The notes beneath the pieces were generated by a model that saw only the letters and a program-made list of their open reading frames with translations, was not told the origin of the DNA and made no database searches. A stretch of 64,000 nt of DNA from Maribacter hydrothermalis (GTDB lineage: Bacteria > Bacteroidota > Bacteroidia > Flavobacteriales > Flavobacteriaceae): assembly GCF_001913155.1 (NCBI RefSeq), contig NZ_CP018760.1:4207159-4271158 (forward strand), read 5' to 3'. Both the position numbers and the translations under genes were made by a program. Each line of letters opens with the position of its first letter. Positions within the stretch are counted from its first letter, which is position 1. Positions 26,805-36,023 of the stretch are shown one piece after another.

Positions 26805-27779
26805 ATGTTAAAAGTTGGTGTTTTAGGAGCTGGGCATCTGGGTAAAATCCACCTTAGACTTCTAAATGAATCTAAAAACTATGAACTAGTTGGTTTCCAC
26901 GATGCCAATAGTTCAAATGGAGAAAAAGTAAGTTCAGAATTTGGATATACTTATTACAATAACCTCGATGATTTAATTGATGCTGTTGACGTTGTTGATA
27001 TCGTAACCCCTACTCTTTCTCATTACGAATGTGCAAAAAAATCAATTGAAAAAGGAAAACATATTTTCATTGAAAAACCAATAACACATACACTTGAAGA
27101 AGCAAACTCTTTACTTGAATTACAAGCTAAGTACAAGATTAAAGGTCAGGTTGGTCATGTAGAAAGATTTAACCCGGCATTTACAGCTGTAAAAAATGCT
27201 ATAAAACAACCTATGTTTATCGAAAGTCATCGTTTGGCCGAGTTTAACCCAAGAGGAACAGATGTACCCGTAGTTTTAGATTTAATGATTCATGATATCG
27301 ATGCAATTTTAAGCGTTGTTAATTCTGAAGTAAAACAAGTAAACGCAAGTGGTGTTTCTGTAATTAGTCAGTCCCCGGATATTGCGAACGCTAGATTAGA
27401 ATTTGAAAATGGATGTGTAGCCAACTTAACGGCAAGCAGAATTTCTCTGAAAAATATGAGAAAATCGCGCTTTTTTCAAAAAGATGCTTATATCTCAGTA
27501 GATTTTCTAGAAAAAAAAGTAGAAGTAGTAAAAATGAAGGACGCTCCTAAAGAGCCAGGTGATTTTGATATGATTCTACAAAATGCAGAGGGAGTTAAAA
27601 AGCAGATTTATTTTGAGAATCCTTCAATAGAAACTAATAATGCCATTTTAGACGAGCTAAATTCTTTTGCGGACGCTATTAAAAATAATACAACACCAGT
27701 TGTGAGCTTAAAGCAAGGCACACAAGCACTAAAAGTTGCCTTACAAATTATATCAGCATTCAATCCAAAGAAAATATGA
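26805..27779 (+). CDS. Gfo/Idh/MocA-family NAD(P)-dependent oxidoreductase
   Basis: A 324-residue dehydrogenase of unknown substrate. N-terminal Rossmann motif VGVLGAGHLGKIHLRLL, family motif IFIEKPITHTLEEA (the EKP lysine) and the second-domain block HDIDAILSVV. The start at ATG 26805 is preferred over the in-frame TTG 26787, which lies in a -7 box. It is the first of seven plus-strand genes running to 33001 and overlaps the next gene by 4 bp (ATGA), suggesting translational coupling. Members of this family oxidise sugars or biliverdin-like substrates; nothing here chooses between them. Confidence 0.88.
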   Translation: MLKVGVLGAGHLGKIHLRLLNESKNYELVGFHDANSSNGEKVSSEFGYTYYNNLDDLIDAVDVVDIVTPTLSHYECAKKSIEKGKHIFIEKPITHTLEEANSLLELQAKYKIKGQVGHVERFNPAFTAVKNAIKQPMFIESHRLAEFNPRGTDVPVVLDLMIHDIDAILSVVNSEVKQVNASGVSVISQSPDIANARLEFENGCVANLTASRISLKNMRKSRFFQKDAYISVDFLEKKVEVVKMKDAPKEPGDFDMILQNAEGVKKQIYFENPSIETNNAILDELNSFADAIKNNTTPVVSLKQGTQALKVALQIISAFNPKKI

Positions 27780-28666
27780 AAAATATAGCAGTTATTGGCG
27801 CAGGTACAATGGGAAATGGAATTGCCCATGTATTTGCCCAAAGCGGATTTCAAGTACATTTAATTGATGTTTCTAAAGAAGCTTTAGATAAAGGACTTGC
27901 CACAATTTCTAATAATTTAGATCGTATGGTGGCAAAAGAAAAAATATCGGTTGCCGATAAAGAAAGTACTCTATCCAATATTACCCTATTTACAGAATTA
28001 AAATCGGGAGTATCAAAAGTTGATTTAGCCATAGAAGCAGCAACTGAAAATGTAACTATTAAACTCAAAATTTTTAAAGAATTAGATGCTTTGTGCGGGC
28101 CTAATACACTTTTAGCATCAAACACTTCATCTATATCAATTACACAAATTGCAGCCGCTACTGGCAGGCCAGATAAGGTTATTGGCATGCATTTCATGAA
28201 TCCTGTACCCATTATGCAACTTATTGAAATTATTCGTGGTTACAGTACTTCGGATTTGACCACTAAAACCATTATGGAGCTTTCTACTAAATTAGGAAAA
28301 ACCCCTACAGAGGTTAATGATTATCCCGGTTTCGTTGCAAATAGAATTTTAATGCCTATGATTAATGAAGCAATTGAAACCCTTCATCATGGTGTAGCAG
28401 GCGTAAAAGAAATTGATACGGTAATGAAATTAGGAATGGCACATCCTATGGGCCCACTTCAATTAGCGGATTTTATAGGATTGGATATTTGTCTTTCTAT
28501 TTTAAATGTTATGTATGACGGGTTTAAAAATCCTAAATACGCTCCATCACCCTTATTAATTAATATGGTTATGGCCGGTAAAAAAGGAATTAAATCGGGT
28601 GAAGGATTTTACGATTACACCGAAAGTAAAAAGGCAGAAAATGTAGCCAACCAATTTAAAAATTAG
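27776..28666 (+). CDS. 3-hydroxybutyryl-CoA / 3-hydroxyacyl-CoA dehydrogenase
   Basis: A 296-residue NAD-dependent dehydrogenase. Rossmann motif IAVIGAGTMGNGIAHVFAQ, the family blocks EAATENVTIKLKIF, ASNTSSISITQIA and HFMNPVPIM, and the C-terminal NRILMPMINEAI region. Single-function, with no enoyl-CoA hydratase domain. It oxidises (S)-3-hydroxyacyl-CoA or works in the reverse direction in butanoate-type metabolism. Coupled by a 4-bp overlap to the Gfo/Idh gene. Confidence 0.95.
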   Translation: MKNIAVIGAGTMGNGIAHVFAQSGFQVHLIDVSKEALDKGLATISNNLDRMVAKEKISVADKESTLSNITLFTELKSGVSKVDLAIEAATENVTIKLKIFKELDALCGPNTLLASNTSSISITQIAAATGRPDKVIGMHFMNPVPIMQLIEIIRGYSTSDLTTKTIMELSTKLGKTPTEVNDYPGFVANRILMPMINEAIETLHHGVAGVKEIDTVMKLGMAHPMGPLQLADFIGLDICLSILNVMYDGFKNPKYAPSPLLINMVMAGKKGIKSGEGFYDYTESKKAENVANQFKN

Positions 28667-28686
28667 TGTCGTAATAAATTTTACCA

Positions 28687-29340
28687 ATGTCTATAAAAGA
28701 AAATTTTTCATCTGTTCTAAAAACTATTCCAAATTCAGTGACCTTGGTTGCCGTATCTAAAACGAAACCCTTATCAGATATTCAACAAATATATGATGAG
28801 GGTCAACGCATTTTTGGTGAAAACAAAGTTCAAGAAATGACGGAAAAATGGGAAAAAATGCCAAAAGATATAGAATGGCATATGATAGGCCATTTACAAA
28901 GAAACAAAGTAAAATATATGGCAGAATTTGTTTCTTTAATACATGGTGTTGACAGCCCTAGGTTACTTTCAGAAATTAACAAACAGGCCAAAAAACATAA
29001 TCGAACTATTTCCTGCCTTTTACAGGTACATATTGCGGAAGAAGATACTAAGTTTGGTTTCGATGAAGATGAGCTAATTGCTTTAGTCAATAATAACGAG
29101 TTTAAAGAATTTAAAAACGTTAAACTATTAGGCTTAATGGGCATGGCTACCTTTACAGATAACATGAGTCAAGTAAGGCGAGAATTCAAAAATCTGAAAT
29201 CTTTATACTCAAAATTAAAAAACAGCTATCCTGACTTCTCCACTTTATCTATGGGCATGAGCGGTGATTATCGAATTGCACTAGAAGAAGGTAGTACTAT
29301 GGTGCGTATAGGAAGTAGTATCTTTGGATCAAGAAACTAA
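28687..29340 (+). CDS. YggS-type pyridoxal phosphate homeostasis protein
   Basis: A 217-residue PLP-binding protein of the YggS/PLPBP family, involved in vitamin B6 homeostasis with no known catalysis. The PLP lysine is in LVAVSKTKP; IYGENKVQEM-like (IFGENKVQEM), EWHMIGHLQRNK and LSMGMSGDYRIALEEGSTMVRIGSSIFG are diagnostic. Normal length. 20 bp after the hydroxyacyl-CoA dehydrogenase gene, so probably the same transcript. Confidence 0.95.
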   Translation: MSIKENFSSVLKTIPNSVTLVAVSKTKPLSDIQQIYDEGQRIFGENKVQEMTEKWEKMPKDIEWHMIGHLQRNKVKYMAEFVSLIHGVDSPRLLSEINKQAKKHNRTISCLLQVHIAEEDTKFGFDEDELIALVNNNEFKEFKNVKLLGLMGMATFTDNMSQVRREFKNLKSLYSKLKNSYPDFSTLSMGMSGDYRIALEEGSTMVRIGSSIFGSRN

Positions 29341-29380
29341 CAAAACAGCTGCTCCTACTTAATAAATCAGATTTGTATAG

Positions 29381-30748
29381 ATGTACGCAATTTTAGATAT
29401 AGAAACTACAGGCGGAAAATTTAATGAAGAAGGTATTACAGAAATTGCTATTCATAAATTTGATGGTCAAAAAGTAATTGACAAGTTTATAAGCTTAGTA
29501 AATCCTGAAAAGGAAATTCAACCTTTTGTTGTAAAGCTTACAGGCATAAATAGTAAAATGCTGCGTACGGCACCAAAGTTCTTTGAAGTTGCAAAACGAA
29601 TTATTGAAATTACCGAAGACACCGTTTTAGTAGCACATAATGCACAGTTTGACTATAGAATATTAAGAACAGAATTTAGACGTTTGGGTTATAATTTTGA
29701 ACGTAAAACTTTATGTACTGTAGATCTATCAAAAATATTGTTACCCGATGCAGAATCGTATAGTCTAGGAAAGCTGGTAAGGTCATTAGGTATACCCGTT
29801 AGTGACCGTCATAGAGCAAATGGTGATGCTTTGGCTACTGTAAAACTATTTAAACTTTTATTAGCTAAAGATTCCGAGAAAATAATTATTAAGGATACCA
29901 TAAGAAAAGAAACACAAGGCGAACTTTCTGAAAAACAATTAGATATTGTAAGAGAATTGCCTAACGAAACCGGTGTTTTCTATTTACACAATAAAGACGG
30001 TGACATCATTTATTTAAGTAAAACGAGTGATATTAAAAAGAAGGTCAATCAAATCTTTACAAAAACAAACGATAAGGCAAAAAAACTTACCAAAGAAACT
30101 AAAAAAGTCACTTTCGAACGCACCGGCAATGAACTGGTCGCTATTTTAAAAGAACACGAAGAACTATTAAAGCTAAGGCCTAAGTATAGTAATATCCCTA
30201 ACAAGAGAATGTACAGCCATGCATTGTGCAAACATGAAAATGAAAACGGGTATTTTGCTTTGCGTATAAAACCATTTCGCGAGTGCAAAGAACCGCTAGG
30301 CCTTTTTAATGGTGTATTTAGCGGAAAAAATTATCTCTTTAAACTAACTAAAGAATATAATTTATGCGAAAAAATAAATGGTATTAGTGAAGCACGTAAT
30401 AATTGCTCTGGCTATGACGAAGGTACTTGTAAAGGAGCATGTATTAAAAAAGAAGACGCATTTGCTTATAATAATAGAGTATTAACTGCAGTTTCTAAAA
30501 ATAATTTTCTCGGTAAAAAAGTTTTGCTTATTGACAAAGGTCGAGAAGTAGGCGAACAAAGTGCTATTTTACTTAAAAATGGGTCACTTGTTGGCTTTGG
30601 TTTCTATGATCTTAACTATCAAATAAATAATATTCATATCTTAGAAAGTATAATTACTCCAATGAACGGCACTAGAGATATCAATTTTTTGATAGAATCT
30701 TATTTAAGAAAGAAAAGAATAGTAAAAGTAATTGAATTAAACGACTAG
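29381..30748 (+). CDS. DnaQ-type exonuclease fused to UvrC/Cho-like GIY-YIG region
   Basis: A 455-residue fusion. Residues 1-165: DEDDh 3'-5' exonuclease (LDIETTGG, AHNAQFDYRIL, HRANGDALAT). Residues about 192-275: a GIY-YIG-like segment (TGVFYLHNKDGDIIYLSKT). Here the expected Gly of the second motif (YIGK/YVGK) is Ser (YLSK), and the usual catalytic Arg region reads KKKVNQIF. Residues about 340-360 have the UvrC/Cho-like cysteine cluster (CSGYDEGTCKGACIK). Such fusions are known and annotated as exonuclease/UvrC-N proteins; the nuclease tail here may be weakened. Suspected role is DNA repair. Confidence 0.85.
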   Translation: MYAILDIETTGGKFNEEGITEIAIHKFDGQKVIDKFISLVNPEKEIQPFVVKLTGINSKMLRTAPKFFEVAKRIIEITEDTVLVAHNAQFDYRILRTEFRRLGYNFERKTLCTVDLSKILLPDAESYSLGKLVRSLGIPVSDRHRANGDALATVKLFKLLLAKDSEKIIIKDTIRKETQGELSEKQLDIVRELPNETGVFYLHNKDGDIIYLSKTSDIKKKVNQIFTKTNDKAKKLTKETKKVTFERTGNELVAILKEHEELLKLRPKYSNIPNKRMYSHALCKHENENGYFALRIKPFRECKEPLGLFNGVFSGKNYLFKLTKEYNLCEKINGISEARNNCSGYDEGTCKGACIKKEDAFAYNNRVLTAVSKNNFLGKKVLLIDKGREVGEQSAILLKNGSLVGFGFYDLNYQINNIHILESIITPMNGTRDINFLIESYLRKKRIVKVIELND

Positions 30749-30749
30749 T

Positions 30750-31607
30750 TTGAAAGAAGAAGATAAACTATCAGTATGGAAAAATAAACTTCATGAAATT
30801 ATTTATGAGGCTGATACACCAATGGGAAAATTATTCGATATAATTTTATTCTTCATTATTATTTTTAGTGTTATACTTATTATGCTTGAAAGCGTTAAAT
30901 CTATTGACGCAGAATATCACCAAATATTATTTGTTCTTGAGTGGGTTGTAACTATTTTCTTTACTATAGAATATATTGCTCGAATAATATGCATAAAAAA
31001 ACCTACCCAATACATTTTTAGCTTTTATGGTATAATCGATTTCTTATCCACCATACCTTTATATATCTCCTATATTTTTGCTGGCTCACAAGTTTTATTG
31101 GCAGTACGTGCTTTTAGGTTATTAAGAGTATTTCGAATTCTAAAACTCGTTCAATTTTTAGGAGAAGCGTCTCAATTAAAAAGGGCACTAAGAGCAAGTA
31201 GAGCTAAAATTACCGTATTTCTTTTTGCTGTATTAATAGCTTCTGTAATGATGGGAACTTTAATGTATTTAATTGAAGGTGACGAAGCCGGCTTTACTAG
31301 TATTCCTACAAGTATTTATTGGACAATAGTAACCTTAACAACCGTAGGTTACGGCGATATTGCACCAATAACTCCACAAGGGCAAGCGATTGCTACTATA
31401 ATTATGCTTTTAGGTTATGGTATAATAGCCGTACCAACTGGTATGGTCACCGCTGAATTTGCAAGACAAAATAAGGAAAGGACTGGCGAAAGTTCAGGAA
31501 ATAGATATGTGCATGTAAATACTCAATCTTGCCCTACTTGTAGTAAGGAAGGTCATAGAGATGATGCTACTCATTGTTATAACTGCGGATCTATACTAAA
31601 TGAATAA
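30750..31607 (+). CDS. Voltage-gated potassium channel with C-terminal zinc ribbon, TTG start
   Basis: A 285-residue six-helix ion channel subunit. S1 to S4 lie at about 25-135; S4 is VRAFRLLRVFRILKLVQF with Arg every third position. The pore loop has the potassium filter TTVGYGDI. A cytoplasmic tail ends in a four-Cys zinc ribbon (CPTC...CYNC, about 258-280), which is not usual in Kv-type channels. The start is TTG, one base after the preceding stop, with no nearby ATG before residue 25. The 3' end overlaps miaA by 8 bp. Confidence 0.88.
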   Translation: MKEEDKLSVWKNKLHEIIYEADTPMGKLFDIILFFIIIFSVILIMLESVKSIDAEYHQILFVLEWVVTIFFTIEYIARIICIKKPTQYIFSFYGIIDFLSTIPLYISYIFAGSQVLLAVRAFRLLRVFRILKLVQFLGEASQLKRALRASRAKITVFLFAVLIASVMMGTLMYLIEGDEAGFTSIPTSIYWTIVTLTTVGYGDIAPITPQGQAIATIIMLLGYGIIAVPTGMVTAEFARQNKERTGESSGNRYVHVNTQSCPTCSKEGHRDDATHCYNCGSILNE

Positions 31608-32520
31608 AATTCTCATCTCAGTTGTAGGTCCTACGGCAATTGGTAAAACTAAATTAGCTATTTTACTAGCACAGCATTTTAAAACTGAAATTATTTCTGC
31701 TGATTCTAGACAGTTTTTTACAGAAATGAATATTGGTACTGCAGTACCAAATTTGGATGAGCTATCGCAAACAAAACATCATTTTATACAACATAAGAGT
31801 ATTACTGAACAGTATACGGTCGGTGATTTTGAACGAGAAGCTATTCAAAAATTATCTGATATATTTAAAGTACATGATGTGGTAATTATGGTTGGTGGTA
31901 GCGGGCTCTATGTTAATGCTGTTACGGATGGGCTGAACAACTTCCCTAATGTAGACCCTTCTATTCGCGAAAACTTAAATACAGAACTAGCCGAGAATGG
32001 TATTGAAGCTTTACAAATGAAATTAAAGCAACTAGATCCTGTATATTTCGAAAAGGTAGATATCTACAATCCCCAGAGGGTAATCAGAGCATTAGAAGTT
32101 ACCATTGGTAGTGGCTCGGCTTATTCATCGTTTCTAAACAAACCAAAAGCGGAAAGAGCATTCAAGGTTTTATCTATTGGGTTAAAAGCCGAAAGACCTT
32201 TAATCTATGAACGCATAAATCATCGTGTTGACCTTATGGTTGAATCCGGACTTTTAGATGAGGCTAAAAACTTAATTAAATACAAAGACTACAATGCTTT
32301 ACAAACTGTTGGATACAAAGAGCTATTTAAATATTTTGATGGTGAATGGAAATTAGATTTCGCCATATCTGAAATAAAGAAAAACACACGAAGATTTGCC
32401 AAAAGACAACTCACCTGGTTTTTAAGAAATAAGGACACCAAATGGGTTGAACATGATTATAACCCTAAGGCTCTTTTACCAGAAATTGACAATGAAATTT
32501 TAAATTTAAAACATGGTTAA
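31600..32520 (+). CDS. miaA: tRNA dimethylallyltransferase
   Basis: Adds the dimethylallyl group to A37 of tRNAs that read UNN codons. 306 residues. P-loop VGPTAIGKTKLAILL, then SADSRQFFTEMNIGTA (family motif) and the tail motif TRRFAKRQLTWF. Normal length. The start ATG overlaps the end of the potassium-channel gene by 8 bp, and the 3' end overlaps gntK by 8 bp, so the three genes should be translated together. Confidence 0.97.
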   Translation: MNKILISVVGPTAIGKTKLAILLAQHFKTEIISADSRQFFTEMNIGTAVPNLDELSQTKHHFIQHKSITEQYTVGDFEREAIQKLSDIFKVHDVVIMVGGSGLYVNAVTDGLNNFPNVDPSIRENLNTELAENGIEALQMKLKQLDPVYFEKVDIYNPQRVIRALEVTIGSGSAYSSFLNKPKAERAFKVLSIGLKAERPLIYERINHRVDLMVESGLLDEAKNLIKYKDYNALQTVGYKELFKYFDGEWKLDFAISEIKKNTRRFAKRQLTWFLRNKDTKWVEHDYNPKALLPEIDNEILNLKHG

Positions 32521-33001
32521 AAAACAAATATTATTCGTCATGGGTGTTTCTGGGAGTGGTAAATCTACTATAGGAAAACTATTAGCCGAAAAATTAAATA
32601 TTCCTTTTTTTGATGGAGACAACTTTCATCCCGAAGCTAATGTAAAAAAAATGAGTGAGGGTAAACCGCTAAACGATAATGATCGCCAAGGCTGGTTAGA
32701 ATGTTTAAACAAAGTTGCAATTGAAAATATTTCGACAGGTGCTGTCATTGTATGTTCTGCTTTAAAAGAAAGGTATAGAAATATCCTAGGCCAAAACCTA
32801 GAAGGCAAACATCAAATAATTTATTTAAATGGAAGCTTTGAACTTATAAGCAATCGTTTAAATAAACGTAAAAATCATTTTATGCCAAAAGGCTTATTGC
32901 AATCTCAATTCGATACGCTAGAAATACCAACAAATGCAATCAGTATTTCCATTGAACAAGCACCAGATGATATTGTAAATAACATTATTAATAAACTATA
33001 A
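32513..33001 (+). CDS. gntK: Gluconokinase
   Basis: A 162-residue thermoresistant-type gluconokinase, phosphorylating gluconate to 6-phosphogluconate. Walker A MGVSGSGKSTIG, then FFDGDNFHPEANVKKMSEGKPLNDNDR and CSALKERYRNIL are diagnostic. It starts within the last codons of miaA (8-bp overlap) and is the last gene of the plus-strand run, followed by a strong terminator. No gluconate transporter is nearby. Confidence 0.93.
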   Translation: MVKKQILFVMGVSGSGKSTIGKLLAEKLNIPFFDGDNFHPEANVKKMSEGKPLNDNDRQGWLECLNKVAIENISTGAVIVCSALKERYRNILGQNLEGKHQIIYLNGSFELISNRLNKRKNHFMPKGLLQSQFDTLEIPTNAISISIEQAPDDIVNNIINKL

Positions 33002-33005
33002 AAAC

Positions 33006-33034
33006 AAAAAAGCATCTCTATGAGATGCTTTTTT
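33006..33034. terminator. Bidirectional terminator between gntK and the response regulator gene
   Basis: AAAAAAGCATCTC (33006-33018) pairs perfectly with GAGATGCTTTTTT (33022-33034), loop TAT. The A-run on one side and T-run on the other serve both convergent genes. 13-bp stem. Confidence 0.9.
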
Positions 33035-33057
33035 AATAATATAGATTAAACTAAACT

Positions 33058-33771
33058 TTATTCTCCTTCGGTCTTTATTACTAAACGGAAACCTTCTCCA
33101 TGAATATTCAAAATTTCCACCGAATCGTCAACTTTTAAATACTTACGTAGTTTTGCAATATAAACATCCATACTACGCGATGTAAAATAATTGTCATCTC
33201 TCCAAATTTTTGTTAATGCCAATTCTCGTGGCATTAAATCATTTTCATGTAAAGCTAACAAACGCAATAGCTCGTTTTCTTTTGGAGATAATTTTATAGC
33301 CTCGTTGTCCTTATACTTAAGAAATCTTAATTTAGAATTTAAATGGAATCCACCTATGGTAAATTCAAATTTCTTACTATCGGCTAAGCCATTAGAAGCC
33401 TTTCTTAGTAGAATTGCTTTCAATTTCATTAGCAATACTTCCGAATCAAAAGGTTTATTTAAATAGTCATCTGCACCAGCCTTATATCCTTTCAATACAT
33501 CTTCCTTCATTGTTTTGGCCGTTAGAAAAACAATTGGGACATTTTCATTTTTTTCTCTAATTTCTTTTGCTAAGGTAAAACCATCTTTATATGGCATCAT
33601 TACATCCAAAATACAGATATCAAAATTATCTTTTTTGAATTTTTCAAAACCTTCCATTCCATTTTTCGCCAATGTAACGTCGAAGTCATTCATTGACAAA
33701 TAATCTTTCAATACTATCCCAAAATTTGGGTCATCCTCTACTAAAAGTATTTTCTTATTTATTGTTTCCAT
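33058..33771 (-). CDS. OmpR-type response regulator, RprY-like
   Basis: A 237-residue regulator: receiver (1-120) with acidic pair E12-D13-D14, phospho-acceptor D56 in CILDVMMP and KPFD lysine, then a winged-helix DNA-binding domain (about 135-235; PRELALTKIWRDDNYFTSRSMDVYIAKLRKYL). It resembles the Bacteroides regulator RprY. It lies 5 bp after the histidine kinase gene on the minus strand, so the two form a two-component operon. Cytoplasmic. Confidence 0.93.
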   Translation of the reverse strand: METINKKILLVEDDPNFGIVLKDYLSMNDFDVTLAKNGMEGFEKFKKDNFDICILDVMMPYKDGFTLAKEIREKNENVPIVFLTAKTMKEDVLKGYKAGADDYLNKPFDSEVLLMKLKAILLRKASNGLADSKKFEFTIGGFHLNSKLRFLKYKDNEAIKLSPKENELLRLLALHENDLMPRELALTKIWRDDNYFTSRSMDVYIAKLRKYLKVDDSVEILNIHGEGFRLVIKTEGE

Positions 33772-33776
33772 AATTT

Positions 33777-35357
33777 TTATATTAACGGCAGTTTGATGTA
33801 AAATGTACTTCCTTTTCCTTTTTCACTTTCGGCATAAACTTCGCCTTGGTGGTCTTCTACTATTTTTTTAACGTAAGAAAGCCCTAATCCATGTCCCTTA
33901 ACATTGTGTATATCTCCAGTGTGTTCTCGATAGAATTTTTCAAATACTTTCTTCACAACACCTTTGCTCATACCGGCACCCTGGTCTTGAACTTTTATTA
34001 TTATATTATTTTTTGCACGTTCTGTAAAAACATCAATTTTTGGTGCTTCATTAGAATATTTAATTGCATTGTCTAACATATTCACGATTACATTTGTAAA
34101 ATGCATTTCATTTGCTAAAACTTCCGACCTTTCAGAATCTAAATGCGTATGTATATATCCGCCTCTATCATCAACAATTAGTTGTACATGTGTTATAGCA
34201 TCTTCTATTATGTCGTGAATATCAACCCTATCCTTACTAATATCCAACTGATTCTTTTCAAGCTTTGAAATACGTAGCACATTTTCTACTTGGGCATGCA
34301 TTCGTTTATTTTCTTCTCGAATCATTTGCAAATACCGTAATACTTTCTCTTGATCCACAATTATCTTTGGATTTTTAATAGCCTCGACCGCTAAATTTAT
34401 TGTTGCTATTGGCGTTTTAAATTCATGCGTCATATTATTTATAAAATCTGTTTTTATTTCAGATATCTGCTTTTGACGAATTAATTGATAAATTGCTCCA
34501 GCGTAGGCAACTACGATAATTATTGTGAACAATAATGACAATAATGCTAAACCAAGAATAGATTGAACCAAGAATCGTTTCTTCTTTGGAAATGAGATCA
34601 ACAAATCAAAATTAGAAACTCCCTCATAGTCCACAAACATAGGCGACTTATAGATATTCGTTTCTGCGTATTTAAATCTATCCGATTTTATTTTTGTTGG
34701 CAGTCCATTGCTATAAACACCATACTCAAAATCAATATCTATACCCCTATTCTCTAATTCTCGTTGCAACAACAACTCTATTTCTTGTTTAGAAACCCGT
34801 TTATGAATTGGAACCCGTTTTGCGTGCACCATGAACATTTCTTCCATAGCGGCCTTTTCCATTTTATTAAGACCTCCAATTTTTTCTATACGTTGAATTG
34901 GTGTTAAGCGAAAAGAATTTCCTTCCAAGTCGAAATCTTCTTTAAAAATAGAAGTGGTTCGTTTGCTTGTGTAATTTTTTATAATGGTGGTATCAGCATC
35001 ATCAATATTATCAAAGAACGTAGAAGATATTCCATAATCCTCTTCTAAAATACCGTGTTCGTACAGTAAAATTTCATTGGAATTTATGTCTCTATCAATG
35101 AAGAAAAAATTAGTTAACTGCGTTCCTTTTAACTCACCAATACTATCTTTAGCATCTAAATATCTATCGAAATAATTTTTAGTTTCTCTTTCTGAAATCT
35201 TATTGGTGACACTGTTCAATGCTTCTGAAACACTATTCGAGAATTGCTCCTCTTTATTATCTATAGATTTTGTAATCCAGAAACTTTGAACGAAAATCAG
35301 ACCAATAAGAGAAAGGCTCATTAAAACTATTAAGAGCACAAATAACTTTTTGTTCAT
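33777..35357 (-). CDS. Membrane sensor histidine kinase, RprX-like
   Basis: A 526-residue kinase. Transmembrane helices at about 5-27 and about 268-292 enclose a large periplasmic sensor region with no known domain that I can name. Then HisKA with NNMTHEFKTPIATI (the phospho-His) and HATPase_c (MLDNAIKYSNEAPK, DQGAGM, GHGLGLSYV). It resembles RprX of Bacteroides. The partner regulator gene follows 5 bp downstream. Confidence 0.93.
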   Translation of the reverse strand: MNKKLFVLLIVLMSLSLIGLIFVQSFWITKSIDNKEEQFSNSVSEALNSVTNKISERETKNYFDRYLDAKDSIGELKGTQLTNFFFIDRDINSNEILLYEHGILEEDYGISSTFFDNIDDADTTIIKNYTSKRTTSIFKEDFDLEGNSFRLTPIQRIEKIGGLNKMEKAAMEEMFMVHAKRVPIHKRVSKQEIELLLQRELENRGIDIDFEYGVYSNGLPTKIKSDRFKYAETNIYKSPMFVDYEGVSNFDLLISFPKKKRFLVQSILGLALLSLLFTIIIVVAYAGAIYQLIRQKQISEIKTDFINNMTHEFKTPIATINLAVEAIKNPKIIVDQEKVLRYLQMIREENKRMHAQVENVLRISKLEKNQLDISKDRVDIHDIIEDAITHVQLIVDDRGGYIHTHLDSERSEVLANEMHFTNVIVNMLDNAIKYSNEAPKIDVFTERAKNNIIIKVQDQGAGMSKGVVKKVFEKFYREHTGDIHNVKGHGLGLSYVKKIVEDHQGEVYAESEKGKGSTFYIKLPLI

Positions 35358-35388
35358 TGTCGATAAAATTAAAGATTTAACAGTTAGA

Positions 35389-35417
35389 CAATAGTACGTT
35401 TAACCTAACCTTAACAA
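35389..35417 (-). promoter_or_regulatory. Candidate promoter of the Rpr-type operon
   Basis: Minus strand: TTG (35417-35415), 18-bp spacer, TACTATTG (35396-35389), one mismatch from TAnnTTTG. The nearby bases hold TAACCTAACCTTAAC short repeats and TTAACA-AAAA-TGTTAA, which might bind a regulator. Confidence 0.4.
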
Positions 35418-35438
35418 AAATGTTAAATTTGCTTTTTT

Positions 35439-36023
35439 TTAGGATTCGGCTAAGATAGCTTTATGTACTTCAATAACTTTTGAATGTGTATTTTCCAAGT
35501 CAACATTCTCAATAATATAATTAGCCAACTGTATTTTTAAGGTATCGTCAAGCTGATTATTCATTCTAGCTTCAACCTGTTCTATAGTAGTTTTGTCTCG
35601 AGAAAGAACTCTGTTGATCCTTGTTACTTTTGGTGCAGTAATCAAAATAATAATATCATATAACTCTTGAGATTTATTTTCAAATAATAAAGCGGTCTCC
35701 TGAATAATATATGGTGTGTCTTGTTTTTTTGACCAACTATTAAAATTTTCTTTAACTATAGGATGTACAATGCTATTTAGTTGACTTAATAAACTAGTAT
35801 CGTTAAAGACTTTTTCAGCAATATAAGGCCTGTTTAGTTTATTATCATCATAGGCCTTTTTGCCTAATAATTCAATAAGTTGCTTTTTAATTTTTTTTGA
35901 GGTGTTCATTAAATACTTTGCACGCTCATCAGAATTATAAACTGGCACACCTAGTTCTTTAAACATTGCCGCAACGGTAGATTTTCCACTCCCTATTCCT
36001 CCTGTTAGACCTACAATCTTCAT
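35439..36023 (-). CDS. coaE: Dephospho-CoA kinase
   Basis: Last step of coenzyme A synthesis: phosphorylation of dephospho-CoA. 194 residues, Walker A VGLTGGIGSGKSTVA and the family block ETALLFENKSQELYDIIILI. Overlaps the upstream YbbR gene by 4 bp. A second CoA gene, coaBC, is in the same minus-strand block. Usual length. Confidence 0.95.
   Translation of the reverse strand: MKIVGLTGGIGSGKSTVAAMFKELGVPVYNSDERAKYLMNTSKKIKKQLIELLGKKAYDDNKLNRPYIAEKVFNDTSLLSQLNSIVHPIVKENFNSWSKKQDTPYIIQETALLFENKSQELYDIIILITAPKVTRINRVLSRDKTTIEQVEARMNNQLDDTLKIQLANYIIENVDLENTHSKVIEVHKAILAES

Noticed and set aside
35399..35426. TAACCTAACC repeats as an Rpr operator
   Set aside because: The repeat is too short and irregular to claim an operator; mentioned only with the promoter entry.
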